This document shows positions 1 through 6,942 of a DNA stretch of 10,900 bases, in pieces (position 1 is the first letter of the stretch; each line of letters starts with the position of its first letter). The notes beneath the pieces were generated by a model. That model saw only the letters and a program-made list of their open reading frames with translations. It did not search any database and was not told the DNA's origin. A program made the position numbers and the translations under genes. The stretch spans positions 1-10,900 of the forward strand of contig CALMJO010000265.1 in the NCBI GenBank assembly GCA_937864375.1, read 5' to 3'. This DNA is from an uncultured Spirochaetota bacterium (GTDB lineage Bacteria; Spirochaetota; UBA4802; UBA5368).

Positions 1-203
1 TCGTACGCGTCGGCCATGTAGGCGAAGTACGGCGCGGAGGGCTGGTCGGCCAGGGCCGGGTTCGCAAGAGGGCTGAAGGGGCTCTGCATGTAGCTCGCCG
101 GGCCCAGGGTATCCCCGTCATTGAACGGGTTTTCGACGGCCGGCGCCGCGGAGGGACACGCGAGGGCGGCGGCAAGTACTAACTGGGCCATTCTTGATCG
201 CAT
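1..203 (-). CDS. Exported protein, N-terminal fragment (possible outer-membrane protein), cut by window edge
   Basis: Open frame of 67 codons starting at ATG 203-201 and running off the left edge without a stop. The N-terminus (MRSRMAQLVLAAALACPSAA) looks like a signal peptide: basic residues, an Ala/Leu-rich core, then small residues with likely cleavage near AAPA. The mature start contains SPFSPLANPALAD; an 'NPA' motif soon after the signal peptide is common in FadL/PorV/UPF0164-type outer-membrane proteins, but too little is visible for a family call. The start abuts the TAG stop of the phosphatase gene upstream (TAGATG). It has its own Shine-Dalgarno AAGGTG (complement of 210-215) 6 nt before the ATG, so it is probably the sixth gene of the operon. 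It could also be a lipoprotein or another envelope protein. Export is fairly sure; function is not known. Confidence 0.6.
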   Translation of the reverse strand, partial: MRSRMAQLVLAAALACPSAAPAVENPFNDGDTLGPASYMQSPFSPLANPALADQPSAPYFAYMADAY

Positions 204-2573
204 CTACTGCACCTTGAACCCTATGATTGTCAGGTCGTCGCGTATCGAGTCCCTGTATTTTTCCATGGCCTCGACCACCGCGCCCACCTTGTCTTCTATG
301 CTCTTATCCCTCGTCTTCTGGAGGATCTCGCCCACCGACTTCTCATTGAACTGCGGCTCGGACCTCTCGTCGAATATCTCCACCAGCCCGTCGGTATACA
401 TGATGATCTCGTCGCCGCGGGCGAGGGTCAACCGGGAGGAAAAGTAATTCGCCGAGGGATCAGCTCCCAGGATCTTCGATCGCCCCTCCAGGTAGGCGAG
501 CTCCTTCCTGCCCGCGCGCAGCAGTATGGGCGTGCAATGTCCCGCGTTGATGTACACGAGCTCGCGGGACTTCCTGTTGTACACGCCAATGAAGAGCGTA
601 ATGAGGTCGACGCCGTTGTAGCGCACGTTGAGGAAGTGGTTGATCTCCTCGACCACCTTCTCGATCGACATCTTTTCTCCAAGCATGGTATTGACGATGC
701 TGCTCGTCATCGAGAGGATCATCGAGGCCGAAAGGCCGTGCCCCGATACGTCTCCCATGACGACCGCGGTCCTGTCCTTCCCCACCGGCATGAAATCGAA
801 GTAGTCCCCCGTGACCTTGCTGTAGGGCCGGATGTGAAAGCTGATCTGGAGCCCGCACCGTTCCGGGGCGCCCGCGGGAAAGAGCCTGAGCTGGATGCTC
901 GAAGCGATATCGAGCTCCCGCTCGTAGCGTTTTTTTATTATGTAATTACTGAAGAGCCTGTCGTTTTCAAGCAGCTGGTACAGTTGCAGCGATACAGTCT
1001 GCAAATACCCGAATTCCTCCTCGGTGTAGGCTTCCCCGCTCGCCTTTTCGCCCACCAGCAGGGCTCCGTGGATATCGGTACCTTTCACGAGCGGCACCGC
1101 CATGAGCGCGCCGCGCTCGGCCAGGAAGCGGTTGAGCTTCTCTTCCTGCTCGTCGTTCATGATGAGGGTGTACCGCAACAGGATGCCGCGGTTCGCCTTG
1201 AAAAACGGCGCGAACTGCCGCGCGCCGGGCGCATGCTCCAGGTACGACGAGGTTTGGGACGTCGCCTCCCCCTGGCGTTCGTCAAAAAGGATGAGCTTGA
1301 GTATCTTGGAACCCGTGAGCGATCTCACCTCGCCGAATATTTTTCCAAGCTTCGCGGGAAGGTCCGCCGGCGACGAGACAAGCTCGGTGATGTGCTGCAG
1401 CGATCCGGAATAATAATCGCGGAGCTTCAGGACCGCGTTGTTGATGCGCACGTTGAGGAAGTGCTTCAGGTCCAGGAGGTAGATCATGAGCACCGCGAAG
1501 ACCGTGTAATAGGCCGTGAGCTGGTAGCGGTATCCTCCCGCGCTGGAAATGTAAAACAGGAAAAATCCGCCTATAAGCGCGATCACGAGATTGAGCATGG
1601 TGATGATCGCGCCCCTGTCGAAGTACACCTTCATGTCGAACGAGTTGTTCTCCAACAGGCGAGTCCCTATGAAAAGCGGTATGACGAGCGTCATCACCGG
1701 GACCACCGTCACCGGAACCACGAGGTCCGCATAAAATCCCGACAGGAAAAAGGCCGCCGGAGCGAGAAACCCGCCGATCATGCACAGTATGATCGAAATG
1801 TTCCGGTTGGTGAGGTAGGGGCTGGGATTCCTGATCGTCGCGCCGGCAAGGCGGGCGATCGCGAACAGTGCGCACCCGGTCAGGTACGCGAAATAGCAGG
1901 CGAACAGGGGAGGGGAGGCCTTCATCGCGGGGAAGACGAGCGGAACCGCCGTCATGACGATTCCAGTTGTCGCCAGGACGTACGCCATGGTCTTTCCCAT
2001 TTTCCGGCTTGCCAGGTTCAGGCCAATGAGCACGCCCAGGAATCCGATCGCCGCCCCCGAGGCGATAAACACCGGCGTGAGCCTGCCGTAGGAGAATATT
2101 TCAATGATGGACAGGATATGCACGGCCAGTGAAATGCCAAAATAGACGAAGAGCCGCGCCAGGTAGCGGTACGGGTACACGAACTGCACGAACACCGCCC
2201 AGAGAAAATGGACGTCGGCGCAGATGATGAGAAACAGGAAAAACCAGAAAAGATCCGGATTTACCCTGCCCTGGATGAATTCGCTGCGGTATTTCTCGTC
2301 CCCGTATTTCACCGTAATGACCAGGTTTTCCCCGTCGCCCCTTTCGAACGATTCACTGGCGTCGCCCGGCCCCACCGCTGCGCCGTTCACCTCTGTAACC
2401 ACGCTTCCATACGGCCAAGGCACGTCCGAGCCCGATATCTTGAACAGCAGCGTGTTTCCGAAGATGAGCCTGCCAAGGGGATACTGGTGGCAGAAGCTGG
2501 ACGCCCGTTCGAAGAAAAGAACATTCAGCGCGACCATGCAGAGTATTACCACGAGGTACCAGGTCTTTTTCAC
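204..2573 (-). CDS. Membrane-anchored SpoIIE-type PP2C serine/threonine phosphatase with PDZ-like and GAF-like segments
   Basis: 789 aa, predicted inner-membrane phosphatase. Order: membrane anchor (about 7-22); PDZ-like segment (about 55-100, GSVVTEVNG then GENLVITVKYGDE), probably periplasmic; about nine hydrophobic helices (105-373); GAF-like region (about 395-540); linker helix with the family's A..IQ..LFP pattern (about 550-566); SpoIIE/PP2C domain to the end. Catalytic motifs look intact: GDYFDF with D590, MGDVSGHG with D608, NAGH at 676-679, YTDG with D728, RDD with D779. Their spacing resembles that of the four metal-ligand Asp residues of Bacillus SpoIIE. Family members dephosphorylate anti-sigma-factor antagonists or related STAS proteins, but no such partner is encoded here. 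The start is GTG at 2573, overlapping the previous stop as GTGA, with GAGGAG 8 nt upstream. The GAF-like and membrane parts suggest a signal-controlled enzyme; ligand unknown. Confidence 0.9.
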   Translation of the reverse strand: MKKTWYLVVILCMVALNVLFFERASSFCHQYPLGRLIFGNTLLFKISGSDVPWPYGSVVTEVNGAAVGPGDASESFERGDGENLVITVKYGDEKYRSEFIQGRVNPDLFWFFLFLIICADVHFLWAVFVQFVYPYRYLARLFVYFGISLAVHILSIIEIFSYGRLTPVFIASGAAIGFLGVLIGLNLASRKMGKTMAYVLATTGIVMTAVPLVFPAMKASPPLFACYFAYLTGCALFAIARLAGATIRNPSPYLTNRNISIILCMIGGFLAPAAFFLSGFYADLVVPVTVVPVMTLVIPLFIGTRLLENNSFDMKVYFDRGAIITMLNLVIALIGGFFLFYISSAGGYRYQLTAYYTVFAVLMIYLLDLKHFLNVRINNAVLKLRDYYSGSLQHITELVSSPADLPAKLGKIFGEVRSLTGSKILKLILFDERQGEATSQTSSYLEHAPGARQFAPFFKANRGILLRYTLIMNDEQEEKLNRFLAERGALMAVPLVKGTDIHGALLVGEKASGEAYTEEEFGYLQTVSLQLYQLLENDRLFSNYIIKKRYERELDIASSIQLRLFPAGAPERCGLQISFHIRPYSKVTGDYFDFMPVGKDRTAVVMGDVSGHGLSASMILSMTSSIVNTMLGEKMSIEKVVEEINHFLNVRYNGVDLITLFIGVYNRKSRELVYINAGHCTPILLRAGRKELAYLEGRSKILGADPSANYFSSRLTLARGDEIIMYTDGLVEIFDERSEPQFNEKSVGEILQKTRDKSIEDKVGAVVEAMEKYRDSIRDDLTIIGFKVQ

Positions 2574-3970
2574 GGGCGGCTCTCCTCGAAGCGGATGATC
2601 ACCAGCAGCGCGTCAAGCCCCGTGGTCGATGAGCGCTTTTTCAATTCGCCGCCTAAGAGCCCCCTGATCTTCGAGGTGCTCGAGTCCATGTGACGCGCGA
2701 GGAACTCGGAAAAGAATTCCCCCCCACCCTCGAGCAGCTCGTGGAAATGCTCGCAGGCGATGATGCACATGTCCCCAGGATGCAGCTTTACGCTCTGCGT
2801 CGCGTTCCTTCCGTTCGCGCGCAGGAACTGCAGTTTCATCTCCCGTCGCCGGAACAGGAGCGGCGCGGGGTAGCCGTCATTGATAAAAGAAAACTCCCCG
2901 CCCTGCCTGATGGTACCGTGCAGTATGATGAGCTCCTCGCGCTGGAGCCCCTTTTCGCGGGCTATGCGGTTGAGCCTCGTGAGCACGCGCGAGGGCGGGA
3001 ATCCCATGCGCGCGAAGCTCTGAACCACGGACTGCACTCCCGGCATGATGATCGAGGTTCCCGTGATGTTCCCCCGTATCCGATAGGAGGACACGCGGAT
3101 GTCGTCCTCCACCAGGTCGTTCTGAAACACGTCGTAGTATTCCCTGCTGATGAGGGACGACGCCTCATGGAACACCGCGATGCTGACACGCCCCGAAGCA
3201 AAAGTGCTCTCCGGAAGGAATTTTTTCTGCACCCTGCTCGCGAGCTCGTATTCCTTTTCGAGCTCCTTTTTCTTGACCATCTCGTTGAAGAAAAAGGTGT
3301 TCACCGAAAGGATGGCGATCTTCGACGCGAAAATCTTGAGTAACCGGATCTCGTTTTCGGAGAACCACCGTCTGCGCTCGCCGATTATGATCAGCCCCAG
3401 AAACATCTCGTGATAGTATATGGGCACCACGATCTCCCCGCCTATGTTTTCGAGCTCGCCTATGATGGTGTGCTCGAAATGGATCGAGGGATTGAGCTTG
3501 CCCTTGATGATGATGTCGTCGGGACCGCCGATCACCTTGAAGAGGATATTGTCCGACATGATGCGGGCGTTGCGTATGGTGCGCTTCCTGCTGTCGCGCT
3601 GGTAGAAGATGTTGAACTCGTCCTTGTCCTGGTAGTGGAAAATGAGCAGGCCCGTTTTCACGCGGATGAGGTTGAGTATCTGGTCGAAGGTCTCCCTGAG
3701 CACCTCGTCGTAGGACTCCAGGGAGAGAATCGACTCCACGGTCTGGATGTAGAGGTCGCCGTAGCGGATGGGACTGATAATGAGATCGATCGCGGTGCGA
3801 AGGTAGTTCAGGAGCGGCAGCAGCGAGAAGATGAGCACGGCAAAGAAGAATATGAGCGTCCTCCCCTCCAGGCGCTCGTAGTAGCAGAAGAGCGATACCA
3901 GGACGAGGCTCCCCGTGAATGCAAGGTTGAGACCGTAGGTGAGAACCAGGTTTTTCAGCCGGTTTTTCAT
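2570..3970 (-). CDS. Degenerate SpoIIE-like protein (probable pseudophosphatase), membrane-anchored, GAF-like
   Basis: 466 aa. Two hydrophobic segments (about 8-30 and 37-57) anchor the N-terminus. A GAF-like region follows (about 75-225), then a charged helical linker (KKKELEKEYELASRVQKKFLPE, 233-254) matching the linker of SpoIIE/RsbU-type phosphatases, then a SpoIIE-like domain to the end. Aligned by eye with the 789-aa neighbour, the metal-site motifs are altered: GDYFDF is REYYDV (Asp to E277), GDVSGHG is GNITGTS (Asp to N301), NAGH is NDGY (364-367), TDG is CEH (Asp to E407), RDD is LDA (D453 kept). Reading frame and fold-level pattern are intact, so this is not a decayed gene. The likely role is regulatory or scaffolding, perhaps by pairing with the active phosphatase encoded immediately downstream; that is inference. 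Residual activity through the Glu substitutions cannot be excluded. ATG 3970 overlaps the tmk stop (ATGA). Confidence 0.82.
   Translation of the reverse strand: MKNRLKNLVLTYGLNLAFTGSLVLVSLFCYYERLEGRTLIFFFAVLIFSLLPLLNYLRTAIDLIISPIRYGDLYIQTVESILSLESYDEVLRETFDQILNLIRVKTGLLIFHYQDKDEFNIFYQRDSRKRTIRNARIMSDNILFKVIGGPDDIIIKGKLNPSIHFEHTIIGELENIGGEIVVPIYYHEMFLGLIIIGERRRWFSENEIRLLKIFASKIAILSVNTFFFNEMVKKKELEKEYELASRVQKKFLPESTFASGRVSIAVFHEASSLISREYYDVFQNDLVEDDIRVSSYRIRGNITGTSIIMPGVQSVVQSFARMGFPPSRVLTRLNRIAREKGLQREELIILHGTIRQGGEFSFINDGYPAPLLFRRREMKLQFLRANGRNATQSVKLHPGDMCIIACEHFHELLEGGGEFFSEFLARHMDSSTSKIRGLLGGELKKRSSTTGLDALLVIIRFEESRP
2582..2587 (-). promoter_or_regulatory. Shine-Dalgarno for the GTG start of the SpoIIE phosphatase
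   Basis: On the minus strand GAGGAG lies 8 nt before GTG (2573-2571), inside the last codons of the preceding gene. Together with the GTGA overlap it decides this unusual start and suggests translational coupling. Confidence 0.7.
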
Positions 3971-4584
3971 TTAGTCCCGAATTCACGCTCGATGTCAGCA
4001 CACACCGCGTTGAATATGTCCTCCACCGGCCCGCGCGCGTCAATGACGCAGAAGCGATCGTCGGCCATCGCCAGGTAATGGTCACGCACGCGCTGCAGGA
4101 ATTCCGTTTTTTCAAACAGGTCGTGCTTCGAACCGCCCTGGCGCGCGCTCACGCGGTCGAGCGCAGCCTGCGGCGGAAGGTCCAGCAGGTATACCCTGTG
4201 GGGAAGGGGGAATCCCCTGCCCAGGTTCTCTTGAAGAATGTCCTCCGGCGACATCCCTCCCGCGCCCTGGTACGCCGCGTTCGAATAAAAATAGCGGTCC
4301 ATGAATATCATGCGCTTGTGGCGGATCGCGGGAAGTATATTGTTTTCGACATCATGCTCGCGATCCATGAGGAACAGGCGCACCTGCTCCGCTGCATCCG
4401 GGAGCTCGGGACCCTGGAGCATATCCCGTATCTTCCTTCCCCAGATCCCGTCGGTGGGCTCGCGCAGGAGCACCGCGGGAAGGCTCTCACCGGCATAGTG
4501 CTCGTGAAGGCGCGCGCAGAGGGTTGATTTTCCGCATCCGTCGATCCCCTCGAACACCAGGAAGAGAGGCAGGGCGAGCCTCAT
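3967..4584 (-). CDS. tmk: Thymidylate (dTMP) kinase
   Basis: 205 aa, usual family length. It phosphorylates dTMP to dTDP with ATP in the cytoplasm, an essential step of dTTP synthesis. Motifs: P-loop FEGIDGCGKST (11-21); REPTDGIWG (41-49), the counterpart of the family's REPG-type dTMP-binding segment; DRYFYSNAAYQG (96-107), the DR(Y/H)..S signature; LID region around RQGGSKHDLFE (148-158). ATG at 4584 overlaps the pgi stop by 4 nt (ATGA), and no clear Shine-Dalgarno precedes it, so it probably depends on re-initiation after pgi. Its own stop overlaps the next ATG in the same way. Nothing looks damaged. Confidence 0.95.
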   Translation of the reverse strand: MRLALPLFLVFEGIDGCGKSTLCARLHEHYAGESLPAVLLREPTDGIWGRKIRDMLQGPELPDAAEQVRLFLMDREHDVENNILPAIRHKRMIFMDRYFYSNAAYQGAGGMSPEDILQENLGRGFPLPHRVYLLDLPPQAALDRVSARQGGSKHDLFEKTEFLQRVRDHYLAMADDRFCVIDARGPVEDIFNAVCADIEREFGTK

Positions 4585-5978
4585 AGCACGAAGTTCGCGC
4601 TCTTTTTATATTCCTTCTCAAACGCGTCCCTGAATTTTTCGTATCCCGGCCGGCTGAGAAGGCCAAAAGTGAAATGCTTTCCCTGTTCCACCGCGGGCTG
4701 GTCATAGGGATTGATGTCATACAGGTAGCCTGCGTATGCGGTCTGCAACTCCATGAACATGATGAACTCGCCCACGGTCGCGCTGTCCAGCCGCGGCAGG
4801 ATGATCGAGGCGCTGGGCCTCGATGCCATCTTGAGCGCAAGCTCGGTCGCCGACTCCTCGAAGCCGTTCAGGGCGCGCAGGCTCTTGCGCGAGATGTAGT
4901 CAAGCTCCGGGTTCCCGCGGTAGAAATCGGGGATCTTCACGTCCCGGCCGAAGTTTTCAAGCTTGAGAAAGGTGATCACCTTGTCGTTGGGGCCCTCCAG
5001 GTAGAGCTGCGCCTGTGAGTGCTGGTCGATCGTGCCGAGCGCGGGAACCGGGGTGAGGCCCGCGACCGTGGGCGCGCCATGGATGTTCGTGTTTTTTCCC
5101 AGAGACTCGGCCCACAGCTGCCGGTACCAGTCCGAAAAGAGAAAGAGCTTGCGCGTGTAGGGCATGAGCACGCTGATGCGCTTGCCCCTGCGCGTGTCGA
5201 ACAGGTAGTGAAAGGCCGCGCTCAGGAGCGGCGCGTTTTCCATGAGAGGCTTACCATAATAGCGTTCCAGCCCGGCGCGCGCGCCCCTGAGCAGGCCCGC
5301 AATGTCGATCCCCATGAACGCCGCCGGAAGGAGGCCCACGGCCGAAAGCACGGAAAAGCGGCCGCCCACGTTCGACGGAACGGGAAAGGTCGCGAGGTCT
5401 TCCTGGGCGCTTATTTTACGGAGCACGCCCTTGGCGGGATCGGTGATCGCGACGATGTGCTCGCGGAATTTCTTGCCGACGGTTTTTTTGAGCCGCTCCA
5501 GGAGTATCGCGTAATTGGCGTTCGTCTCCGTTGTCCCGCCGGATTTCGAAATGACGACGAAAAGGGTTTTTTTAATGTCCATCACATCGCCCAGCGACGT
5601 GATCTCGAAGGGGTCGACATTGTCGAAGAAATACGTGCGGCACGCGCCTGCGCGCTTTTTTTTGTCGAGCTCGTTCAGGTAGAGGTGTGCGAGCGAGGCC
5701 CTGAGCGCCTGGGCCCCGAGCGCCGACCCTCCGATCCCGATCACCGCGACGGAATCGAACTTCGAACCGGTTGACGAACGGAATTTTTTGATGTCCCGGA
5801 CGAGCTTCGCGTCATACGGGAGACCCAGAAAGCCGAGCGAACCGGACGCCCTTTCCTTTTCCATGCGCGCCAGGGCGGCCGCCGCGCGGCCCTTGACGCC
5901 CTCGAGCTCGGACAGGCCTATTCCGTGCTCCGCGCCGATGTGCTCGTCCATGAAATAGTTGTAATCGAAGCGTATCAT
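4581..5978 (-). CDS. pgi: Glucose-6-phosphate isomerase, short bacterial type
   Basis: 465 aa. Interconverts glucose-6-phosphate and fructose-6-phosphate in glycolysis and gluconeogenesis, in the cytoplasm. Motifs in order: GIGGSALG (81-88); phosphate-binding SKSGGTTET (144-152); GGRFSVLSAVGLLPAAF (205-221), a PGI signature; catalytic Glu in LWAESLGK (E291); catalytic His in GTIDQHSQAQL (H320); catalytic Lys in VEQGK (K434). The length matches the compact Bacillus-like form rather than the about 550-aa enterobacterial enzyme. ATG 5978 directly abuts the TAA of the EI24-like gene; GGAGG (complement of 5987-5991) lies 8 nt upstream inside that gene. It is second in the six-gene run and complete. 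Confidence 0.96.
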   Translation of the reverse strand: MIRFDYNYFMDEHIGAEHGIGLSELEGVKGRAAAALARMEKERASGSLGFLGLPYDAKLVRDIKKFRSSTGSKFDSVAVIGIGGSALGAQALRASLAHLYLNELDKKKRAGACRTYFFDNVDPFEITSLGDVMDIKKTLFVVISKSGGTTETNANYAILLERLKKTVGKKFREHIVAITDPAKGVLRKISAQEDLATFPVPSNVGGRFSVLSAVGLLPAAFMGIDIAGLLRGARAGLERYYGKPLMENAPLLSAAFHYLFDTRRGKRISVLMPYTRKLFLFSDWYRQLWAESLGKNTNIHGAPTVAGLTPVPALGTIDQHSQAQLYLEGPNDKVITFLKLENFGRDVKIPDFYRGNPELDYISRKSLRALNGFEESATELALKMASRPSASIILPRLDSATVGEFIMFMELQTAYAGYLYDINPYDQPAVEQGKHFTFGLLSRPGYEKFRDAFEKEYKKSANFVL

Positions 5979-6767
5979 TTACGGGGCCTCCGCACTTTGC
6001 GTATTTTCACCGGGCATTATGATCCTGACATACAGCTCGGTGGCGCCCACCGCGCACAGGCTCATTCCCAGGAACCCCAGTACGGGGATGAAGGTGATGA
6101 GTGCAAATCCCATACCCACGCCCATGGTCATGAACCGGTAGCGCCACAGCACGTCCATCTTGGACCGGAACTCGTAGCGGTGACGCTCGAGCGCGAAATC
6201 GAAAAAATTGAATCCGAAAAAGAACATCGCTGCGGCGAAACTCAGGACAGTATACGCCATCGATCCTATGCCGGGAATGATATTCAGCGTGAAAAAGAGC
6301 ATGTTGCAGAGGATGAGTATGAACAGGAACTTGATGATGTTTTTGATCATCCTCACGATATCTCCAAGCAGAACGCGCAGGGAGAAGGGCTCATCCGCCT
6401 TCACACCGGTGAGAATCCTCTCCACCCTTGCCGAAAGCGGATCGTTGAACGGAGCCGAAACGATGCTGCCTGTAATCGAATACATGAAAAAACAGGCGAT
6501 CGTGAGCATGACGAAGAGAAAGGGGCCGGCGATCCAGCGCAGTGCCGCCAGGTACCAGGCGTCCCCCTGCAGGAGCAGGGTGACCAGGGGGAAAAGGTAC
6601 TTGAAGGCCCACCAGAAGACCGCGACGATCAGGGCCGTATTGATGACGAAGGGTACGGCGATGTATGCCAGCAGACCCCTGTTCCGGGCAACTATAGACA
6701 CCGCCTTGAATGGCGCCGTAAGGCCCTCGACGAGCAGGTCCAACGCCGCCGGTTTTTTCGCGTCCAT
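5979..6767 (-). CDS. EI24/CysZ-family integral membrane protein
   Basis: 262 aa from the chosen start. Predicted inner-membrane protein with hydrophobic segments near 32-57, 76-100, 143-165, 168-190 and 213-240. Family markers: SAPFNDPLSARVE (103-115), typical of the CysZ/EI24 (DUF540) family, and the closing block ERHRYEFRSK...GFALITFIPVLG...GATELY (194-246). CysZ members have been linked to sulfate uptake; many EI24 relatives are uncharacterised and no cysteine-pathway gene is nearby, so the substrate is left open. The frame stays open 46 codons further, to 6905, but that extension would begin inside the promoter -35 box. ATG 6767 has AAGGAG 7 nt upstream and starts a normal family N-terminus. 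First gene of the operon that continues into pgi. Confidence 0.88.
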   Translation of the reverse strand: MDAKKPAALDLLVEGLTAPFKAVSIVARNRGLLAYIAVPFVINTALIVAVFWWAFKYLFPLVTLLLQGDAWYLAALRWIAGPFLFVMLTIACFFMYSITGSIVSAPFNDPLSARVERILTGVKADEPFSLRVLLGDIVRMIKNIIKFLFILILCNMLFFTLNIIPGIGSMAYTVLSFAAAMFFFGFNFFDFALERHRYEFRSKMDVLWRYRFMTMGVGMGFALITFIPVLGFLGMSLCAVGATELYVRIIMPGENTQSAEAP

Positions 6768-6774
6768 GCAGGCA

Positions 6775-6780
6775 CTCCTT
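6775..6780 (-). promoter_or_regulatory. Shine-Dalgarno fixing the EI24-like start
   Basis: AAGGAG on the minus strand, 7 nt before ATG 6767-6765. It selects this ATG over an in-frame start 46 codons upstream. Confidence 0.75.
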
Positions 6781-6877
6781 TGCCAGATGTACACCGCGTG
6801 CGCGGAAGGCAGTGCGCAAGGAAAAAAAATACCCGCACGCAGGTATGGTAGATTTCGCATCGTGAAAGCGAATTGGA

Positions 6878-6905
6878 ATAATATACCAGTTTGCCCTTTT
6901 GTCAA
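6878..6905 (-). promoter_or_regulatory. Sigma-70-type promoter of the EI24-pgi-tmk-phosphatase operon
   Basis: On the minus strand: TTGACA (complement of 6900-6905), 16-nt spacer, TATTAT (complement of 6878-6883). That is a perfect -35 and a five-of-six -10. Transcription would start near 6871, giving a leader of about 100 nt before ATG 6767. It lies just downstream of the Sua5 gene stop, so the operon may also receive read-through from the glycosyltransferase-Sua5 unit. Confidence 0.75.
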
Positions 6906-6924
6906 ATAAAATATGAATGCACGA

Positions 6925-6940
6925 AATCCTGTGAATCCTG
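6925..6940. repeat. Short 9-nt-period direct repeat (two AATCCTG copies)
   Basis: AATCCTG occurs at 6925-6931 and 6934-6940 between the Sua5 stop and the operon promoter. Only two copies are present; function unknown. Confidence 0.35.
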
Positions 6941-6942
6941 CA

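Noticed and set aside
537..2132. Long plus-strand open frame of 531 codons opposite the phosphatase gene
   Set aside because: It is the antisense shadow of a GC-rich real gene: very rich in Arg, His, Glu and Val, with no recognisable motif, whereas the minus strand shows a complete SpoIIE domain.
2570..3970. Reading the degenerate SpoIIE-like gene as a pseudogene
   Set aside because: The frame is uninterrupted, stop/start overlaps are kept on both sides and the GAF-like and linker parts are intact, which points to a maintained non-catalytic protein.
5019..5774. Plus-strand open frame opposite pgi
   Set aside because: Charged, low-complexity translation without motifs; the pgi catalytic residues on the minus strand explain the sequence.
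6768..6905. 46-codon N-terminal extension of the EI24-like gene
   Set aside because: It would start within the -35 box of the promoter and bypass a good AAGGAG site 7 nt before ATG 6767.
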